Source: Roseobacter sp. (GTDB lineage: Bacteria > Pseudomonadota > Alphaproteobacteria > Rhodobacterales > Rhodobacteraceae). Taken from it: a stretch of 64,000 nt of DNA. Shown here in pieces: positions 17,160-26,899 of the stretch. Position numbers and translations under genes: made by a program. The notes under the pieces are model-generated. The model worked only from the letters and a program-made list of their open reading frames with translations, did not search any database and was not told where the DNA came from. The stretch is from contig PCCY01000037.1 in NCBI GenBank assembly GCA_002731875.1, forward strand, positions 1 to 64,000, read 5' to 3'. How positions within the stretch are numbered: the stretch's first letter is position 1; every line of letters begins with the position of its first letter.

Positions 17160-17205
17160 GACGCATTCCTGAACAAGGTGCCGCCACTGTTCGGCAGAAC
17201 CTTCA

Positions 17206-17239
17206 GAAAAAGGGGCATCCAGATGGATGCCCCTTTTTT
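17206..17239. terminator. Bidirectional terminator between the DUF992 gene and acs
   Basis: A perfect 9-base stem (GGGGCATCC with GGATGCCCC) around a four-base AGAT loop, with five A on the left and six T on the right. It therefore works as an intrinsic terminator in both directions, serving the two convergent genes. Confidence 0.92.
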
Positions 17240-17267
17240 CGTGGTCGCGGCTGCGGAACCTTGCGGC

Positions 17268-19223
17268 CTAGCGGTTCATCCGATTGGCAATCAGTTCGTC
17301 GACCACCTCGGGTTCGGCAAGGGTGGATGTATCACCAAGCGAGCCAAAGTCGTTTTCGGCGATTTTTCGCAAGATGCGCCGCATGATCTTCCCCGAACGG
17401 GTTTTCGGCAAGCCTGGTGCCCACTGGATCATGTCCGGCGACGCAATAGGGCCGATCTCGTTGCGCACCCAGTTGCGCAGCTCGCCGCGCAGTTCCTCCG
17501 ACGGCGTCTCACCACTCATCAGGGATACGTAACAATAGATACCTTGTCCCTTGATGGCATGGGGGAATCCAACGACCGCGGCTTCGGCAACTTTGGGGTG
17601 GGCGACCAGCGCGCTTTCCACCTCGGCGGTTCCCATTCGGTGACCCGACACGTTGATGACATCATCGACGCGCCCGGTTATCCAGTAATCGCCGTCCTCA
17701 TCGCGGCGGCACCCGTCACCGGTGAAATAATAGCCTTTGTAATCACTGAAATACGTCTGTTCAAAGCGGTCATGGTCACCCCAGACCGTACGCATCTGAC
17801 CGGGCCAGCTATCGGCGATACACAGCACCCCTTCGACGTCATTACCCTCGATCACGTCACCCGTCGTAGGTTCTAGCACCACCGGCTTGATCCCGAAAAA
17901 CGGCTTCATGGCGGCACCGGGCTTGGTCGCGTGGGCACCCGGAAGCGGCGTCATCAGATGGCCGCCCGTTTCGGTTTGCCACCAGGTATCCACAATAGGG
18001 CAGGACCCTTTGCCGACCACATCATTGTACCAGTTCCAGGCTTCCGGGTTGATCGGTTCTCCGACTGTGCCAAGCAGCTTGAGGCTGCTTAGATCGCACC
18101 CATCTACAAAAGACCGGCCTTTCCCCATCAGGGCCCGTATCGCGGTGGGCGCAGTGTAAAACTGGTTCACCTTGTGCTTTTCGCAAATCTGCCAAAACCG
18201 GCTGGCATCGGGATAGGTCGGCACGCCTTCGAACATCAAAGTCGTCGCGCCGTTGGCAAGCGGGCCATAAACGATATAGCTGTGCCCGGTCACCCAGCCC
18301 ACGTCGGCGGTGCACCAGTATACATCACCGTCATGGTAATCGAAGGTTACCTCGTGGGTCAGCGCCGCATAGACCAGATAGCCGCCAGAGCTGTGCACCA
18401 CGCCCTTCGGTTGCCCGGTCGATCCAGAAGTATACAGGATGAACAACGGATCCTCGGCATTCATCGGTTCGGGGGCACAGGCGGATTCGGCCGTCTTGGA
18501 CCGCGCCGTATAGTCGACGTCGCGCGCGTCATTCCAGGCCACGTCGCTGCCGGTGCGGCGCACCACCAGGCATTTGACCGAAGCGTCACATGATGCCAAG
18601 GCCTTGTCGGCGTTTGCCTTCAACGGGGTTGCCTTGCCGCCGCGTGGGGCGAAATCAGCGGTGATCACCACCTTGGCATCAGATCCCTTGATCCGGGCCG
18701 CCAGCGCATCCGGTGAAAATCCGGCGAACACGATCGAATGGATCGCCCCGATGCGCGCGCAGGCCAGCATCGCATAGGCCGCTTCGGGGATCATCGGCAT
18801 ATAGATGATAACACGATCTCCCTTGGCAACGCCCAGATCCCGCAGAATGTTGGCCATCTTGCAGGTCTGGGTATGCAACTGCTTGTAAGTGATGTGCTGT
18901 GCCGCCTCGTCAGGGCTGTCAGGCTCCCAAATGATCGCTGTCTGGTCGCCCCTTGTCTCGAGATGCCGGTCAATACAATTGGCGCTGACATTCAACGTGC
19001 CATCTGCAAACCAGTTTATCTTGACGTTTCCCAAGGTAAAATCGACATCGCGGACAGTCGAGAAAGGCGACATCCAGTCGATGCGCTGCGCCTGTTCGCG
19101 CCAGAACCCATCTGAATCCTCGATCGATGCCTTGTACATGGCCTCATATTTGGCAGCGTCTACATGTGCGCCAGCAGCCATATCGGCAGACGGTGGATAC
19201 TTCATTGTGTCGGCGTGTGACAT
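17268..19223 (-). CDS. acs: Acetyl-CoA synthetase (AMP-forming)
   Basis: Acs activates acetate to acetyl-CoA through acetyl-AMP. The 651-residue product matches the family length. Visible motifs are the adenylate-forming signature [12 protein letters not shown] (about residue 266), the WWQTETGG block, the hinge-region [20 protein letters not shown], and the C-terminal [16 protein letters not shown]. The lysine in SGKIMRR is the residue acetylated in this family. GAGGGAGG before the ATG fixes the start. An inverted repeat lies in the 5' leader (19244-19271). Confidence 0.97.
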   Translation of the reverse strand: MSHADTMKYPPSADMAAGAHVDAAKYEAMYKASIEDSDGFWREQAQRIDWMSPFSTVRDVDFTLGNVKINWFADGTLNVSANCIDRHLETRGDQTAIIWEPDSPDEAAQHITYKQLHTQTCKMANILRDLGVAKGDRVIIYMPMIPEAAYAMLACARIGAIHSIVFAGFSPDALAARIKGSDAKVVITADFAPRGGKATPLKANADKALASCDASVKCLVVRRTGSDVAWNDARDVDYTARSKTAESACAPEPMNAEDPLFILYTSGSTGQPKGVVHSSGGYLVYAALTHEVTFDYHDGDVYWCTADVGWVTGHSYIVYGPLANGATTLMFEGVPTYPDASRFWQICEKHKVNQFYTAPTAIRALMGKGRSFVDGCDLSSLKLLGTVGEPINPEAWNWYNDVVGKGSCPIVDTWWQTETGGHLMTPLPGAHATKPGAAMKPFFGIKPVVLEPTTGDVIEGNDVEGVLCIADSWPGQMRTVWGDHDRFEQTYFSDYKGYYFTGDGCRRDEDGDYWITGRVDDVINVSGHRMGTAEVESALVAHPKVAEAAVVGFPHAIKGQGIYCYVSLMSGETPSEELRGELRNWVRNEIGPIASPDMIQWAPGLPKTRSGKIMRRILRKIAENDFGSLGDTSTLAEPEVVDELIANRMNR

Positions 19224-19243
19224 GGTTCCTCCCTCAGAACTCT

Positions 19244-19271
19244 GGTCGCCCCGGCTAAATCAAGGGCGACC
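19244..19271 (-). promoter_or_regulatory. Inverted repeat in the acs leader
   Basis: GGTCGCCC and its exact complement GGGCGACC are separated by 12 bases and lie 21-48 bases upstream of the acs start codon. It could be an operator dyad or a leader hairpin next to the ribosome binding site. No regulator is identifiable. Confidence 0.4.
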
Positions 19272-19592
19272 CTCCCGGCTCGGATCATAACGCGAACTGA
19301 AAAGAAGGGAATAAGTATCTGGAAACGTGACTTTTGTTTGTAAATTTTTTTCATATCCCATCTTGGGCTGGTAAATTTATGCTCCCTGTGCAGAATTTTG
19401 ACAACTAAAGCCAGCTATTGCGTGTCAACGTTGGGCTTGTACGCGTGCCCGTAGCTTCCAAATGGCCCTAAATCCTCGCCGAAGGCATCCTCGTGAACCA
19501 CTCACGGCGTCTTGAGGGGTTGGCAGCCCGGTTCCCTCACGATAGTCTTGCGGCCAAGCGGGCAACAAACGCGCGCATCTAGGGAGATAACC
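19272..19592. other. Intergenic region between acs and the TRAP transporter
   Basis: This divergent intergenic region holds no gene I can support. The AT-rich part at 19310-19380 probably contains the acs promoter. AGGGAG at 19581-19586 is the ribosome binding site of the TRAP binding protein. Confidence 0.35.
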
Positions 19593-20609
19593 ATGAATAA
19601 ACTACTGAACGGCGCAGCGGTTTGCGCCCTGACTTTCGCGTTGGCTTCGCAAGCAGCCGCAACCGAATGGAACGCCTCGGTCTGGGGTAAACGTCGGGCC
19701 TTCACCGAACATGTCGAAAAAATTGCCGAATTGGTTTCCGAAAAGACCAATGGCGAATTCACCATCAATGTCAGCTACGGTGGCTTGTCGAAAAACTCCG
19801 ATAACCTTGACGGCATTTCGATCGGTGCCTTCGAGATGGCGCAGTTCTGCGCCGGTTATCATCCAGACAAGAACCGTGCGATCACCGTTCTGGAATTGCC
19901 GTTTTTGGGGGTCGATACCCTGAAAGAAGAAGTCGCGGTTTCGCGCGCGGTCTATGCCCACCCCGCTGTAGCCAAGGAAATGGCGCAGTGGAATGCACGC
20001 ATGTTGATGACCTCCCCCATGCCGCAGTATAATCTGGTCGGTACGGGCGAACCGCGCGATACACTTGAATCCTTTGAAGGCATGCGCGTCCGCGCGACCG
20101 GTGGCCTGGGCAAAGCGTTTGAGGCGGTCGGGGCCGTTCCTACTTCGGTGACCGCAACCGAAGCATATAATGCCATGGAGTCCGGTGTCGTCGACACGGT
20201 CGCCTTCGCGCAGCACGCTCACCTGAGCTATGGCACGACCAACAAGGCCGATTGGTGGACAGCGAACCTGAACCCAGGCACGGTCAACTGTCCGGTCGTT
20301 GTCAACATCGACGCATATGATGCGCTGTCTGATGCTGAACGCGAAGCGCTGGACGGTTCGGTAGACGAGGCGCTGGATTACTATCTGGAAAACTACGCCA
20401 AGCTTCTGGCCCGGTGGGACGAGATCCTGGCAGAAAAAGGCGTCAAGAAAGTGATGTTCACCCCCGAAGTATTGGCGGAATTCAAAGCCAAGGCCGCCGA
20501 TCCTGCCCGCGAGGCATGGGTCAAGGACATGGAAGCCCAAGGCATTCCGGGCCAGGAGTTGTATGACCTGGTGATGACCACGCTGGAAAAAGAACGCGCG
20601 TCCAACTAA
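19593..20609 (+). CDS. TRAP transporter periplasmic substrate-binding protein (DctP family)
   Basis: The binding protein captures an organic acid in the periplasm and delivers it to the membrane subunits encoded next. The 338-residue product has a signal peptide (cleavage after AAAT). Family features include the VRATGGLGKAFEAVGAVPTSVTATEAYNAMESGVVDT stretch, whose arginine normally contacts the substrate carboxylate, and the DADERE-like helix AYDALSDAEREAL. The start is the ATG at 19593 with a good ribosome binding site; the longer upstream frame is not coding. The substrate is not predictable. It is followed by a terminator-like hairpin and then the two permease genes. Confidence 0.9.
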   Translation: MNKLLNGAAVCALTFALASQAAATEWNASVWGKRRAFTEHVEKIAELVSEKTNGEFTINVSYGGLSKNSDNLDGISIGAFEMAQFCAGYHPDKNRAITVLELPFLGVDTLKEEVAVSRAVYAHPAVAKEMAQWNARMLMTSPMPQYNLVGTGEPRDTLESFEGMRVRATGGLGKAFEAVGAVPTSVTATEAYNAMESGVVDTVAFAQHAHLSYGTTNKADWWTANLNPGTVNCPVVVNIDAYDALSDAEREALDGSVDEALDYYLENYAKLLARWDEILAEKGVKKVMFTPEVLAEFKAKAADPAREAWVKDMEAQGIPGQELYDLVMTTLEKERASN

Positions 20610-20622
20610 GACGTGAATATCG

Positions 20623-20650
20623 GGCCGTGCTTTCTCTGCACGGCCTTTTT
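20623..20650 (+). terminator. Terminator-like hairpin between the TRAP binding-protein and permease genes
   Basis: An 8-base perfect stem (GGCCGTGC with GCACGGCC), a 7-base loop and five T. Its place inside an operon suggests partial termination, giving more binding protein than permease, as is common in binding-protein-dependent transporters. Confidence 0.8.
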
Positions 20651-20688
20651 CTATTCGATTTCTCCTTAAACCCGAAAGGAATACCCCC

Positions 20689-21318
20689 ATGGCCGGATCA
20701 TCCGCCGTGCTGGAAGATGGCAGTCTGCTAAGCCGTATCGATAGAGTTCTGTTACGTCTGGAAACGCTCTTTGCAATGATTTCCGGGCTTGCAGTGTTCA
20801 TGCTGATGGTGCTTGCGGTCTGGTCCGTGAGCGGACGAAAGTTCTTTGCATCACCTCTGCCTGGTTATGTGGATTGGATCGAATTTGCGATGCCGCTTAT
20901 CGCCATCATGGGCATTTCATATACCCAACGAAACGGCGGGCATGTTCGCATGGATATTCTGATCGGGCAGCTCCGGGGCCGGGCCCTGTGGGCCGCCGAG
21001 ATGTTCTCGGTCGTGGTTATTCTGATACTGATGCTGGCCTTGATCTGGGGGTCATGGGCGCATTTTCAACGCAGTTTTGATTTCTCGTCCCCGCTGTGGA
21101 GCCGGGACAGTTCAATCGACATCGGTCTGCCGATCTGGCCGGCTAAATTGGTCGTGCCCGTGGCGTTCAGCGTGCTGGCATTGCGCCTGGTCCTGCAAAT
21201 CTGGGGTTACGGCAGGGCGCTTGTGCTGGGCCTGGACCACCCTGTGGCAGTGCCGTTGATACAATCCGCCGCGGAACAGGCGATGGCGGAAGCCGAACAT
21301 CTGGATGGACGGGACTGA
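20689..21318 (+). CDS. TRAP transporter small permease (DctQ family)
   Basis: The 209-residue product has four hydrophobic segments (about 30-50, 63-80, 100-122 and 150-172), as expected of DctQ. The DctQ signature region around IEFAMPLIAIMGISYTQRNGGHVRMDIL is clear. It forms the membrane complex with the following DctM protein, with which its stop overlaps. Confidence 0.88.
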   Translation: MAGSSAVLEDGSLLSRIDRVLLRLETLFAMISGLAVFMLMVLAVWSVSGRKFFASPLPGYVDWIEFAMPLIAIMGISYTQRNGGHVRMDILIGQLRGRALWAAEMFSVVVILILMLALIWGSWAHFQRSFDFSSPLWSRDSSIDIGLPIWPAKLVVPVAFSVLALRLVLQIWGYGRALVLGLDHPVAVPLIQSAAEQAMAEAEHLDGRD

Positions 21319-22721
21319 TGATGGATCCTATTGAAATTGGCCTTTGGGTCTCGGCCGGCATGCTGCTGATGGTCGTTCTTGGAATGCGGGTGGCCTTTGC
21401 CGCGGCTATGGCGGGGCTTATTGGTCTGATCTGGATTTTCTGGGCCAAAAAAGGTATGCAGTGGTCAGAGCTGGACTGGGCGCTGACCGTCGCTATCAAG
21501 ACCGCGGGGCAGGTGCCGCATTCAAAAGTGTCGAGCCAGACGCTAAGTTTGATTCCCACCTTTATTCTGATCGGGTTTCTGGCCTATTACGCGGGCCTTA
21601 CACGGGCGTTGTTCGAGGCCGCCAAACGCTGGATCGCGTGGCTGCCTGGCGGTCTGGCCGTATCAACCGTTTTCGCTACCGCCGGTTTCGCGGCGGTATC
21701 TGGCGCTTCGGTTGCCACAGCGGCGGTCTTTGCGCGCATCGCGATCCCCGAAATGCTGGCGATTGGCTATAACAAGAAATTCGCGGCCGGGGTGGTGGCG
21801 GCGGGCGGAACCTTGGCCTCCTTGATTCCCCCATCCGCGATCTTGGTCATCTACGCGATCATCGTCGAACAGGATGTGGGCAAACTGTTGCTTGCAGGGT
21901 TCATTCCGGGTGCTTTCTCGGCGGTGGTCTATGCGATCTTGATCGTCGGCATCGCGACGATCTGGAAAAATGTAGGCCCCCCGGTCGGTGGTTTCACCTG
22001 GAAACAGCGTTTTGCGTCCTTGCCCGCGGCTCTGCCGATTTTCGCTGTGGTAATCATCATCATCTTCTTCGTATACAACCCCTTCGGCGACGCTTGGGGC
22101 ACCCCGACCGAAGGCGGTGCAGTCGGGGCGTTCATCGTTTTTCTGATGGCGCTTTATCGTGGGATGCGTTGGCCCGAGTTGAAAGACGCGCTTCTTGAGA
22201 CAGCCAAGCTGACCGTGATGATCTTCACGATCATCTGGGGCGTGTTGATCTATGTGCGTTTTCTGGGTTTTGCCGATCTGCCCGGGGCGTTTGCCGATTG
22301 GATATCGTCGCTGGATGCGTCGCCGATTCTGATACTTGTGTTCATTCTGTTGGCTTATGCCGTCCTTGGGATGTTCATGGATGCCATCGGCATGTTGCTG
22401 TTGACGTTACCGGTCGTTTATCCGGCGGTGATGGCGCTGAACGGCGGCGAATTTGTGTCTGCGGCCGACAGCGCATTCGGCATGTCTGGCCCGATGTGCG
22501 CGATCTGGTTCGGCATACTCGTCGTCAAGATGGCAGAGTTCTGTCTGATCACTCCTCCGATCGGGTTGAACTGCTTTGTCGTGGCCGGCGTACGACCTGA
22601 CCTAAGCGTTCAGGACGTGTTCAAGGGCGTGGCACCGTTCTTTGTCGCGGACGCCGTCACCATCGCGTTGCTCGTGGCTTTCCCCGGTATCGTGCTTTGG
22701 CTGCCATCACTGGCTGGTTGA
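21318..22721 (+). CDS. TRAP transporter large permease (DctM family)
   Basis: The large subunit forms the sodium-coupled transport channel. The 467-residue product has about 12 hydrophobic segments. It has the DctM blocks AAGGTLASLIPPSAILVIYAIIVEQDVGKLLLAGFIPG and, near the end, MAEFCLITPPIGLNCFVVAG. The start overlaps the dctQ stop by one base (TGATG). Its 3' end overlaps the convergent AI-2E-family gene by 15 bases. Confidence 0.92.
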   Translation: MMDPIEIGLWVSAGMLLMVVLGMRVAFAAAMAGLIGLIWIFWAKKGMQWSELDWALTVAIKTAGQVPHSKVSSQTLSLIPTFILIGFLAYYAGLTRALFEAAKRWIAWLPGGLAVSTVFATAGFAAVSGASVATAAVFARIAIPEMLAIGYNKKFAAGVVAAGGTLASLIPPSAILVIYAIIVEQDVGKLLLAGFIPGAFSAVVYAILIVGIATIWKNVGPPVGGFTWKQRFASLPAALPIFAVVIIIIFFVYNPFGDAWGTPTEGGAVGAFIVFLMALYRGMRWPELKDALLETAKLTVMIFTIIWGVLIYVRFLGFADLPGAFADWISSLDASPILILVFILLAYAVLGMFMDAIGMLLLTLPVVYPAVMALNGGEFVSAADSAFGMSGPMCAIWFGILVVKMAEFCLITPPIGLNCFVVAGVRPDLSVQDVFKGVAPFFVADAVTIALLVAFPGIVLWLPSLAG

Positions 22722-23807
22722 TGCTTTCGGAGGCTGCCGCATATCATCGGGGGCGACCTGTTCAGCGGACAGGAAGTTCCCGATGGTCTGCAGCGGTTCA
22801 AAGTTTTCGCAGACCACCTTGAACACCACAAGAAAGGGTACCGCAACCAAGGCCCCCGCGATGCCCCATAGCCACCCCCAGAACACCACCGTAAGAAACA
22901 CCGCGACGGTGTTCATCTCCAACCGTCGGCCAATCAACCACGGCGTGATGATCTGCCCTTCGAGCGTTGTCAAAAACAGATACCCCAGCGGTGCCAGCAT
23001 CGCGTAGCCCACGCTGTCGAAGGTCACCAACGAAAATCCCGCGACCAGTACCACCCCGGCGATGCCGCCGATATAGGGCAGGAAGTTCAACATGAACGCG
23101 GCGATACCCCAGATATAAGCCGAAGGAAGGCCGAGCGCTGTCAGGTAGATCCCGACGACAGTGCCAAGTCCGGCATTGATTGTGGCGATCGTCAGCAGGT
23201 AACGCGAAACGCGCTTTTCAACGTCGTAAACTGTCTGAAGCGCACGCTTCTTGCCGGTGAGCGTCGGCATGGATTGAACCATCTTCAGATAAAACAGCTC
23301 TCCTGATCCCAAAAGGAAAAGCGCAAGGATCAAGATGACGGCCAACGATGCGCCGGCACTGCTGACGGTATCCATCGCGGTATCAAGCAGACCCGGCTGA
23401 CGCACGATGACTTCTTGCGGGCCCTGCGCATCCTCTTGTGCCCCCAGTTTGTCGACCTCTTCGGAAGCAGAGCGCATGGTCTCGACCGCGTCACTGACCC
23501 CGCTAAGCTTTTCCTTTATTTCCTGCCCCATCTGGGGAATCTCATTGCTCCAGGACGCGACAGTTCCCGCAGACAGCAAGACGACCGCGAGGATCACCAT
23601 TGCCGTTCCGAACACGAGCAGAAAGGCGGATACCGCGTAGGGGATACCAATACGGAACATCGCCCTGACAACAGGGCTAAGGGTGAGGGCGAGCAAAAAG
23701 CCTAATAATATCGGGAGAATAAGATCTTTGGCAAAATATGCGGTGACGAAAAGGGATATCAGGACCAACAGCTGAAGCGACCGCCGGATTGAGGCAATGT
23801 GTTCCAA
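22707..23807 (-). CDS. AI-2E family (PerM/YdiK-type) membrane protein
   Basis: This 366-residue product has the family layout: two N-terminal hydrophobic segments, a soluble stretch with coiled-coil character (about 85-145), then five or six further membrane segments. The late block PYIGGIAGVVLVAGFSL and the EGQIITPWLIGRRLEMN motif are characteristic. Members have been linked to autoinducer-2 export or ion/proton exchange; the substrate here is unknown. Translation starts at a TTG (23807) with GGAG six bases before it. Convergent overlap with dctM is 15 bases. Confidence 0.85.
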   Translation of the reverse strand: MEHIASIRRSLQLLVLISLFVTAYFAKDLILPILLGFLLALTLSPVVRAMFRIGIPYAVSAFLLVFGTAMVILAVVLLSAGTVASWSNEIPQMGQEIKEKLSGVSDAVETMRSASEEVDKLGAQEDAQGPQEVIVRQPGLLDTAMDTVSSAGASLAVILILALFLLGSGELFYLKMVQSMPTLTGKKRALQTVYDVEKRVSRYLLTIATINAGLGTVVGIYLTALGLPSAYIWGIAAFMLNFLPYIGGIAGVVLVAGFSLVTFDSVGYAMLAPLGYLFLTTLEGQIITPWLIGRRLEMNTVAVFLTVVFWGWLWGIAGALVAVPFLVVFKVVCENFEPLQTIGNFLSAEQVAPDDMRQPPKASTSQ

Positions 23808-23963
23808 GGCAAGCTCCGATGTTTGGTATTGGGACTACAACGCACGGCATCCGAAAAGGTTCACACGGATGTGAAAAACGTTTGGCACGCTTTCAAAACG
23901 GTCTCGCCGTGCCGCGGGAATTGTGTTGAGGTGCCGCAAGATTTTCTTATCGGAGTGTCCGCC

Positions 23964-25418
23964 ATGCCTGTAATGCCTCTTGGTCTTGATCCATCGCTTT
24001 GCTTTATAAATGGCGATTGGGTACCTTCCACCGGTGGGGCGCATGCGGCTCTGATCAATCCATCCGATGGCAGCACCTTGTGTGATATCGCACGCGGTAC
24101 AGACGAGGATATCGACCGGGCCGTCACAGCGGCATCCGAGGCTTTGCGCAGTGAGTGGGGTAAAGCGACCGCCGCCGAGCGTGGACGGGTTCTGGCCAAA
24201 ATAGGTCACGGCATGTTGCAACACATCGACGAACTCGCGCAGCTTGAAGCGATGGATGTGGGCAAGCCGCTTAAACAGGCCCGCGCCGATGTTGTGGCGC
24301 TGGCGCGGTACATGGAATTTTATGCCGGGGCCTGCGACAAGGTGCATGGTGAAACGATACCATATCTGGATGGCTACACCGTTTATACCTTGCGCGAACC
24401 GCATGGTGTGACAGGGCATATCATCCCGTGGAATTATCCGATGCAGATCATTGGCCGTTCGGTCGGCGCGGCGCTGGCCATGGGCAATGCCGCCGTGCTG
24501 AAGCCAGCGGAAGAAGCCTGCCTGACCGCGCTTGCCTTTGCTGAAATCGCGCGCGCGGCGGGGTTGCCTCGGGGGGCGCTGAATGTGGTACCCGGGCTTG
24601 GGGCCGAAGCAGGTGCCGCGTTGACACGACATTCCGGGGTTAATCATGTGTCGTTCACAGGGTCGGTCGGGGTCGGCAAGCTTATACAGGAAACCACAGC
24701 CCGCAACGTGGTCCCTGTCACGCTCGAATTGGGGGGAAAAAGCCCGCAGTTGGTGTTTGATGATGCAGACATCGACGCGGCCCTGCCGTTTTTGGTAAAT
24801 GCAGGGGTCCAGAATGCCGGTCAGACCTGTTCGGCTGCGTCGCGCATTTTGGTGCAACGCGGGGCGTATGATCGTGTTGTGGCGGAAATGGGTAAACGCT
24901 ACGACGCCTTTCGTGTCGGCCCGGCGATGGATGACCTCGATGTGGGGCCGCTGATCTCGGCAAGACAGAAAGCCATCGTCGAAGGCTATCTGGCCCAGGG
25001 TGACGGGCTCGAGGTCGCAGGACGCGGCAAGATCGTCGCGAACGCCCCGTCCGGCGGTGCGTACGTCGCACCGGTTCTGTACGCGGGGGTTTGCCCCGAT
25101 CATGTGTTGGCGCAAGAAGAAATCTTTGGTCCTGTGCAGGTGATCATTCCGTTCGAGACCGAGCAAGAAGCGTTGGAAATCGCGAATGGCACCCAATACG
25201 GCCTGGTCGCTGCGGTATGGTCGCAAAACGGCGGGCGTCAAATGCGATTGGCCAAACAACTGCGGGCAGGCCAGGTATTTTTGAACAATTACGGCGCGGG
25301 CGGCGGGGTCGAATTGCCATTCGGGGGGACCGGCCTATCTGGGCATGGGCGCGAAAAAGGCTTCGAGGCGCTCTACGGTTTTTCGACCCTCAAGACCATC
25401 GCAGCCTATCATATGTAA
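23964..25418 (+). CDS. NAD(P)-dependent aldehyde dehydrogenase
   Basis: This oxidises an aldehyde to its acid with NAD(P). The 484-residue product has the catalytic cysteine C289 in NAGQTCSAAS and the general-base glutamate E255 in LELGGKSPQ. The cofactor-binding block GHIIPWNYPMQ and the FTGSVGVGK loop are also present. The C-terminal oligomerisation region GAGGGVELPFGGTGLSGHGREKG is typical of betaine/gamma-aminobutyraldehyde-like members, but the substrate cannot be fixed. The start is the ATG at 23964 (MPVMPLGLD); the longer open frame covers an intergenic region. It stands alone, ahead of the cobalamin riboswitch. Confidence 0.92.
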   Translation: MPVMPLGLDPSLCFINGDWVPSTGGAHAALINPSDGSTLCDIARGTDEDIDRAVTAASEALRSEWGKATAAERGRVLAKIGHGMLQHIDELAQLEAMDVGKPLKQARADVVALARYMEFYAGACDKVHGETIPYLDGYTVYTLREPHGVTGHIIPWNYPMQIIGRSVGAALAMGNAAVLKPAEEACLTALAFAEIARAAGLPRGALNVVPGLGAEAGAALTRHSGVNHVSFTGSVGVGKLIQETTARNVVPVTLELGGKSPQLVFDDADIDAALPFLVNAGVQNAGQTCSAASRILVQRGAYDRVVAEMGKRYDAFRVGPAMDDLDVGPLISARQKAIVEGYLAQGDGLEVAGRGKIVANAPSGGAYVAPVLYAGVCPDHVLAQEEIFGPVQVIIPFETEQEALEIANGTQYGLVAAVWSQNGGRQMRLAKQLRAGQVFLNNYGAGGGVELPFGGTGLSGHGREKGFEALYGFSTLKTIAAYHM

Positions 25419-25459
25419 GAATCACCTTCACAAACCTGGCGACCCCTAGTAGCAACAAA

Positions 25460-25642
25460 GACACTTTGGTCCGGGCGGTACTGCCGTCCGGTTAAAAGGG
25501 AACGTGGTGAGGCACCGGCCAATGCCACGACTGCCCCCGCAACTGTGAGCGGCGAGCGATACCGGCATACGCCACTGTCACGCATCACGTGATGGGAAGG
25601 TCCGGTTCAGCATCGACCCGCAAGTCAGGAGACCTGCCGAAG
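25460..25642 (+). ncRNA. Cobalamin (B12) riboswitch
   Basis: The conserved aptamer elements occur in order: GGTTAAAAGGGAA, GGTGAGGC, AATGCCACGACTGCCCCCGC followed by AACTGT, CCACTGTC, GGGAAGGTC and, at the 3' end, CCCGCAAGTCAGGAGACCTG. This is a near-textbook B12-box arrangement. It sits upstream of the ABC transporter/ExbBD/TonB genes and predicts that adenosylcobalamin represses them. The expression platform is not obvious; I see no strong intrinsic terminator between it and the first coding region. Confidence 0.95.
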
Positions 25643-25915
25643 TGTTCACCCTGCTGAGGGCGCGAGGGGCGCATCGGCTGCGGACACTCCGCTGTGGTGG
25701 CTTTACCGTCGGCGCGTGGGAAACCTTTGTCGGCCTTTTAGTTGCCAGGCAGCCCGAGGCGGTTGCGACACAAAGGGAGAATTTGTTTTGAAACACAGCT
25801 CGCATGGTCTGATCGTGATGCCGCCGCAGGTGGGGGACGGGGCCACAGGTCTGACCGGGTTATCCAGCGGGCTGGACTTGGCCAAGACGCGGGTATCCAT
25901 GCAGGGTGCGGCGTC
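25643..25915 (+). other. Riboswitch downstream leader, with a possible 43-residue ORF (25788-25919)
   Basis: Between the aptamer and the permease start there are 273 bases. A TTG at 25788 behind AAAGGGAG opens a 43-codon ORF (LKHSSHGLIVMPPQ...) whose stop overlaps the permease start as ATGA. It has a reasonable ribosome binding site but no recognised domain. Because a TonB-dependent receptor or BtuF is usual at this place, it may be the fused ends of a deleted gene, or a leader ORF. GTCGGC occurs twice here (about 25708 and 25730) but as a direct, not an inverted, repeat. Confidence 0.35.
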
Positions 25916-26899
25916 ATGAGCCGACTTGCCCTGACCTTGTGGGCCATTGTTGCGGCGCTTTTCACCGTTTCCCTGCTGATCGGCCCAGCCGAGGCGACCA
26001 TCGGACACAGTCTGCGGGCACTGGTCGCGGGGGACGGGGGGCCGATGACGGTCGTCATGCGCGAGATCCGGCTGCCCCGTGCACTGCTGGCGGTACTTAT
26101 CGGTGGATCGTTGGGGTTGGCAGGTGCGGCGATGCAAGGCTACCTGCGCAACCCGCTGGCTGACCCGGGGTTGATCGGAGTGTCGGGGTCAGCTGCCTTG
26201 GGCGCGGTGATTTCGATCCAGACCGGGCTTGCAGCCGCGTTTTTCCTTGCGCTGCCTCTGATGGCACTGGTCGGTGCCCTGACGGGGGTGTTGCTTGTGT
26301 TGCTGCTGGCGGGGCCTCGTGGATCGTCGCTGGCGCTTATTCTTGCTGGCATCGCAATTTCCGCATTTGCCGGGGCGCTGACGTCGCTTGTGCTGAACCT
26401 GTCGCCGAACCCGTATGCAGCAAGCGAGATCGTTTTCTGGATGATGGGATCACTGGCTGACCGGTCCATGCTTCATGTCTGGATATCATTGCCGCTGATC
26501 GTGTTGGGAGCCGGTCTTCTGGCGACTTTGTCACGTGGACTGGACGCTTTGACATTGGGCGAAGATGCCGCCGAAGCCATGGGGGTCAACCTGACCCGAC
26601 TGCGCCTGTCGGTCATCCTGGGCACAGCTGCCGTGGTGGGCGCGTCCACTGCAGTGGCAGGGGCCATCGGCTTTGTCGGGCTGGTCATGCCACATCTTTT
26701 GCGCGGCTTCGTGCAGGCGCGTCCGGGCGCGTTGCTTTGGGCGTCCACACTGGGCGGGGCGGGGATGATCCTTGCCGCGGATATTCTGGTACGCGTGGTG
26801 ATACCGGAGAGAGACCTCAAACTGGGCGTTGTCACGGCGCTGGTCGGGGCACCGCTGTTCCTGCATCTGATTTATCGCACGCGGAGGTCAGGGCTATGA
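25916..26899 (+). CDS. btuC: FecCD/BtuC-family ABC transporter permease, probably for cobalamin
   Basis: The 327-residue product has the multi-helix layout of BtuC/FecCD permeases. Conserved stretches are EIRLPRALLAVLIGGSLGLAGAAMQGYLRNPLADPGLIG, the canonical family signature, and GAIGFVGLVMPHLLRGF. The cobalamin substrate is inferred from the riboswitch; sequence alone cannot separate cobalamin from iron-siderophore members. The start is the ATG at 25916. The frame is open to 25742, but that stretch does not resemble the family. The stop overlaps the ATPase start (ATGA). Confidence 0.88.
   Translation: MSRLALTLWAIVAALFTVSLLIGPAEATIGHSLRALVAGDGGPMTVVMREIRLPRALLAVLIGGSLGLAGAAMQGYLRNPLADPGLIGVSGSAALGAVISIQTGLAAAFFLALPLMALVGALTGVLLVLLLAGPRGSSLALILAGIAISAFAGALTSLVLNLSPNPYAASEIVFWMMGSLADRSMLHVWISLPLIVLGAGLLATLSRGLDALTLGEDAAEAMGVNLTRLRLSVILGTAAVVGASTAVAGAIGFVGLVMPHLLRGFVQARPGALLWASTLGGAGMILAADILVRVVIPERDLKLGVVTALVGAPLFLHLIYRTRRSGL

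Noticed and set aside
23835..25259. Long minus-strand ORF (474 codons) opposite the aldehyde dehydrogenase
   Set aside because: The plus strand encodes an unmistakable aldehyde dehydrogenase; the reverse frame shows no motif.
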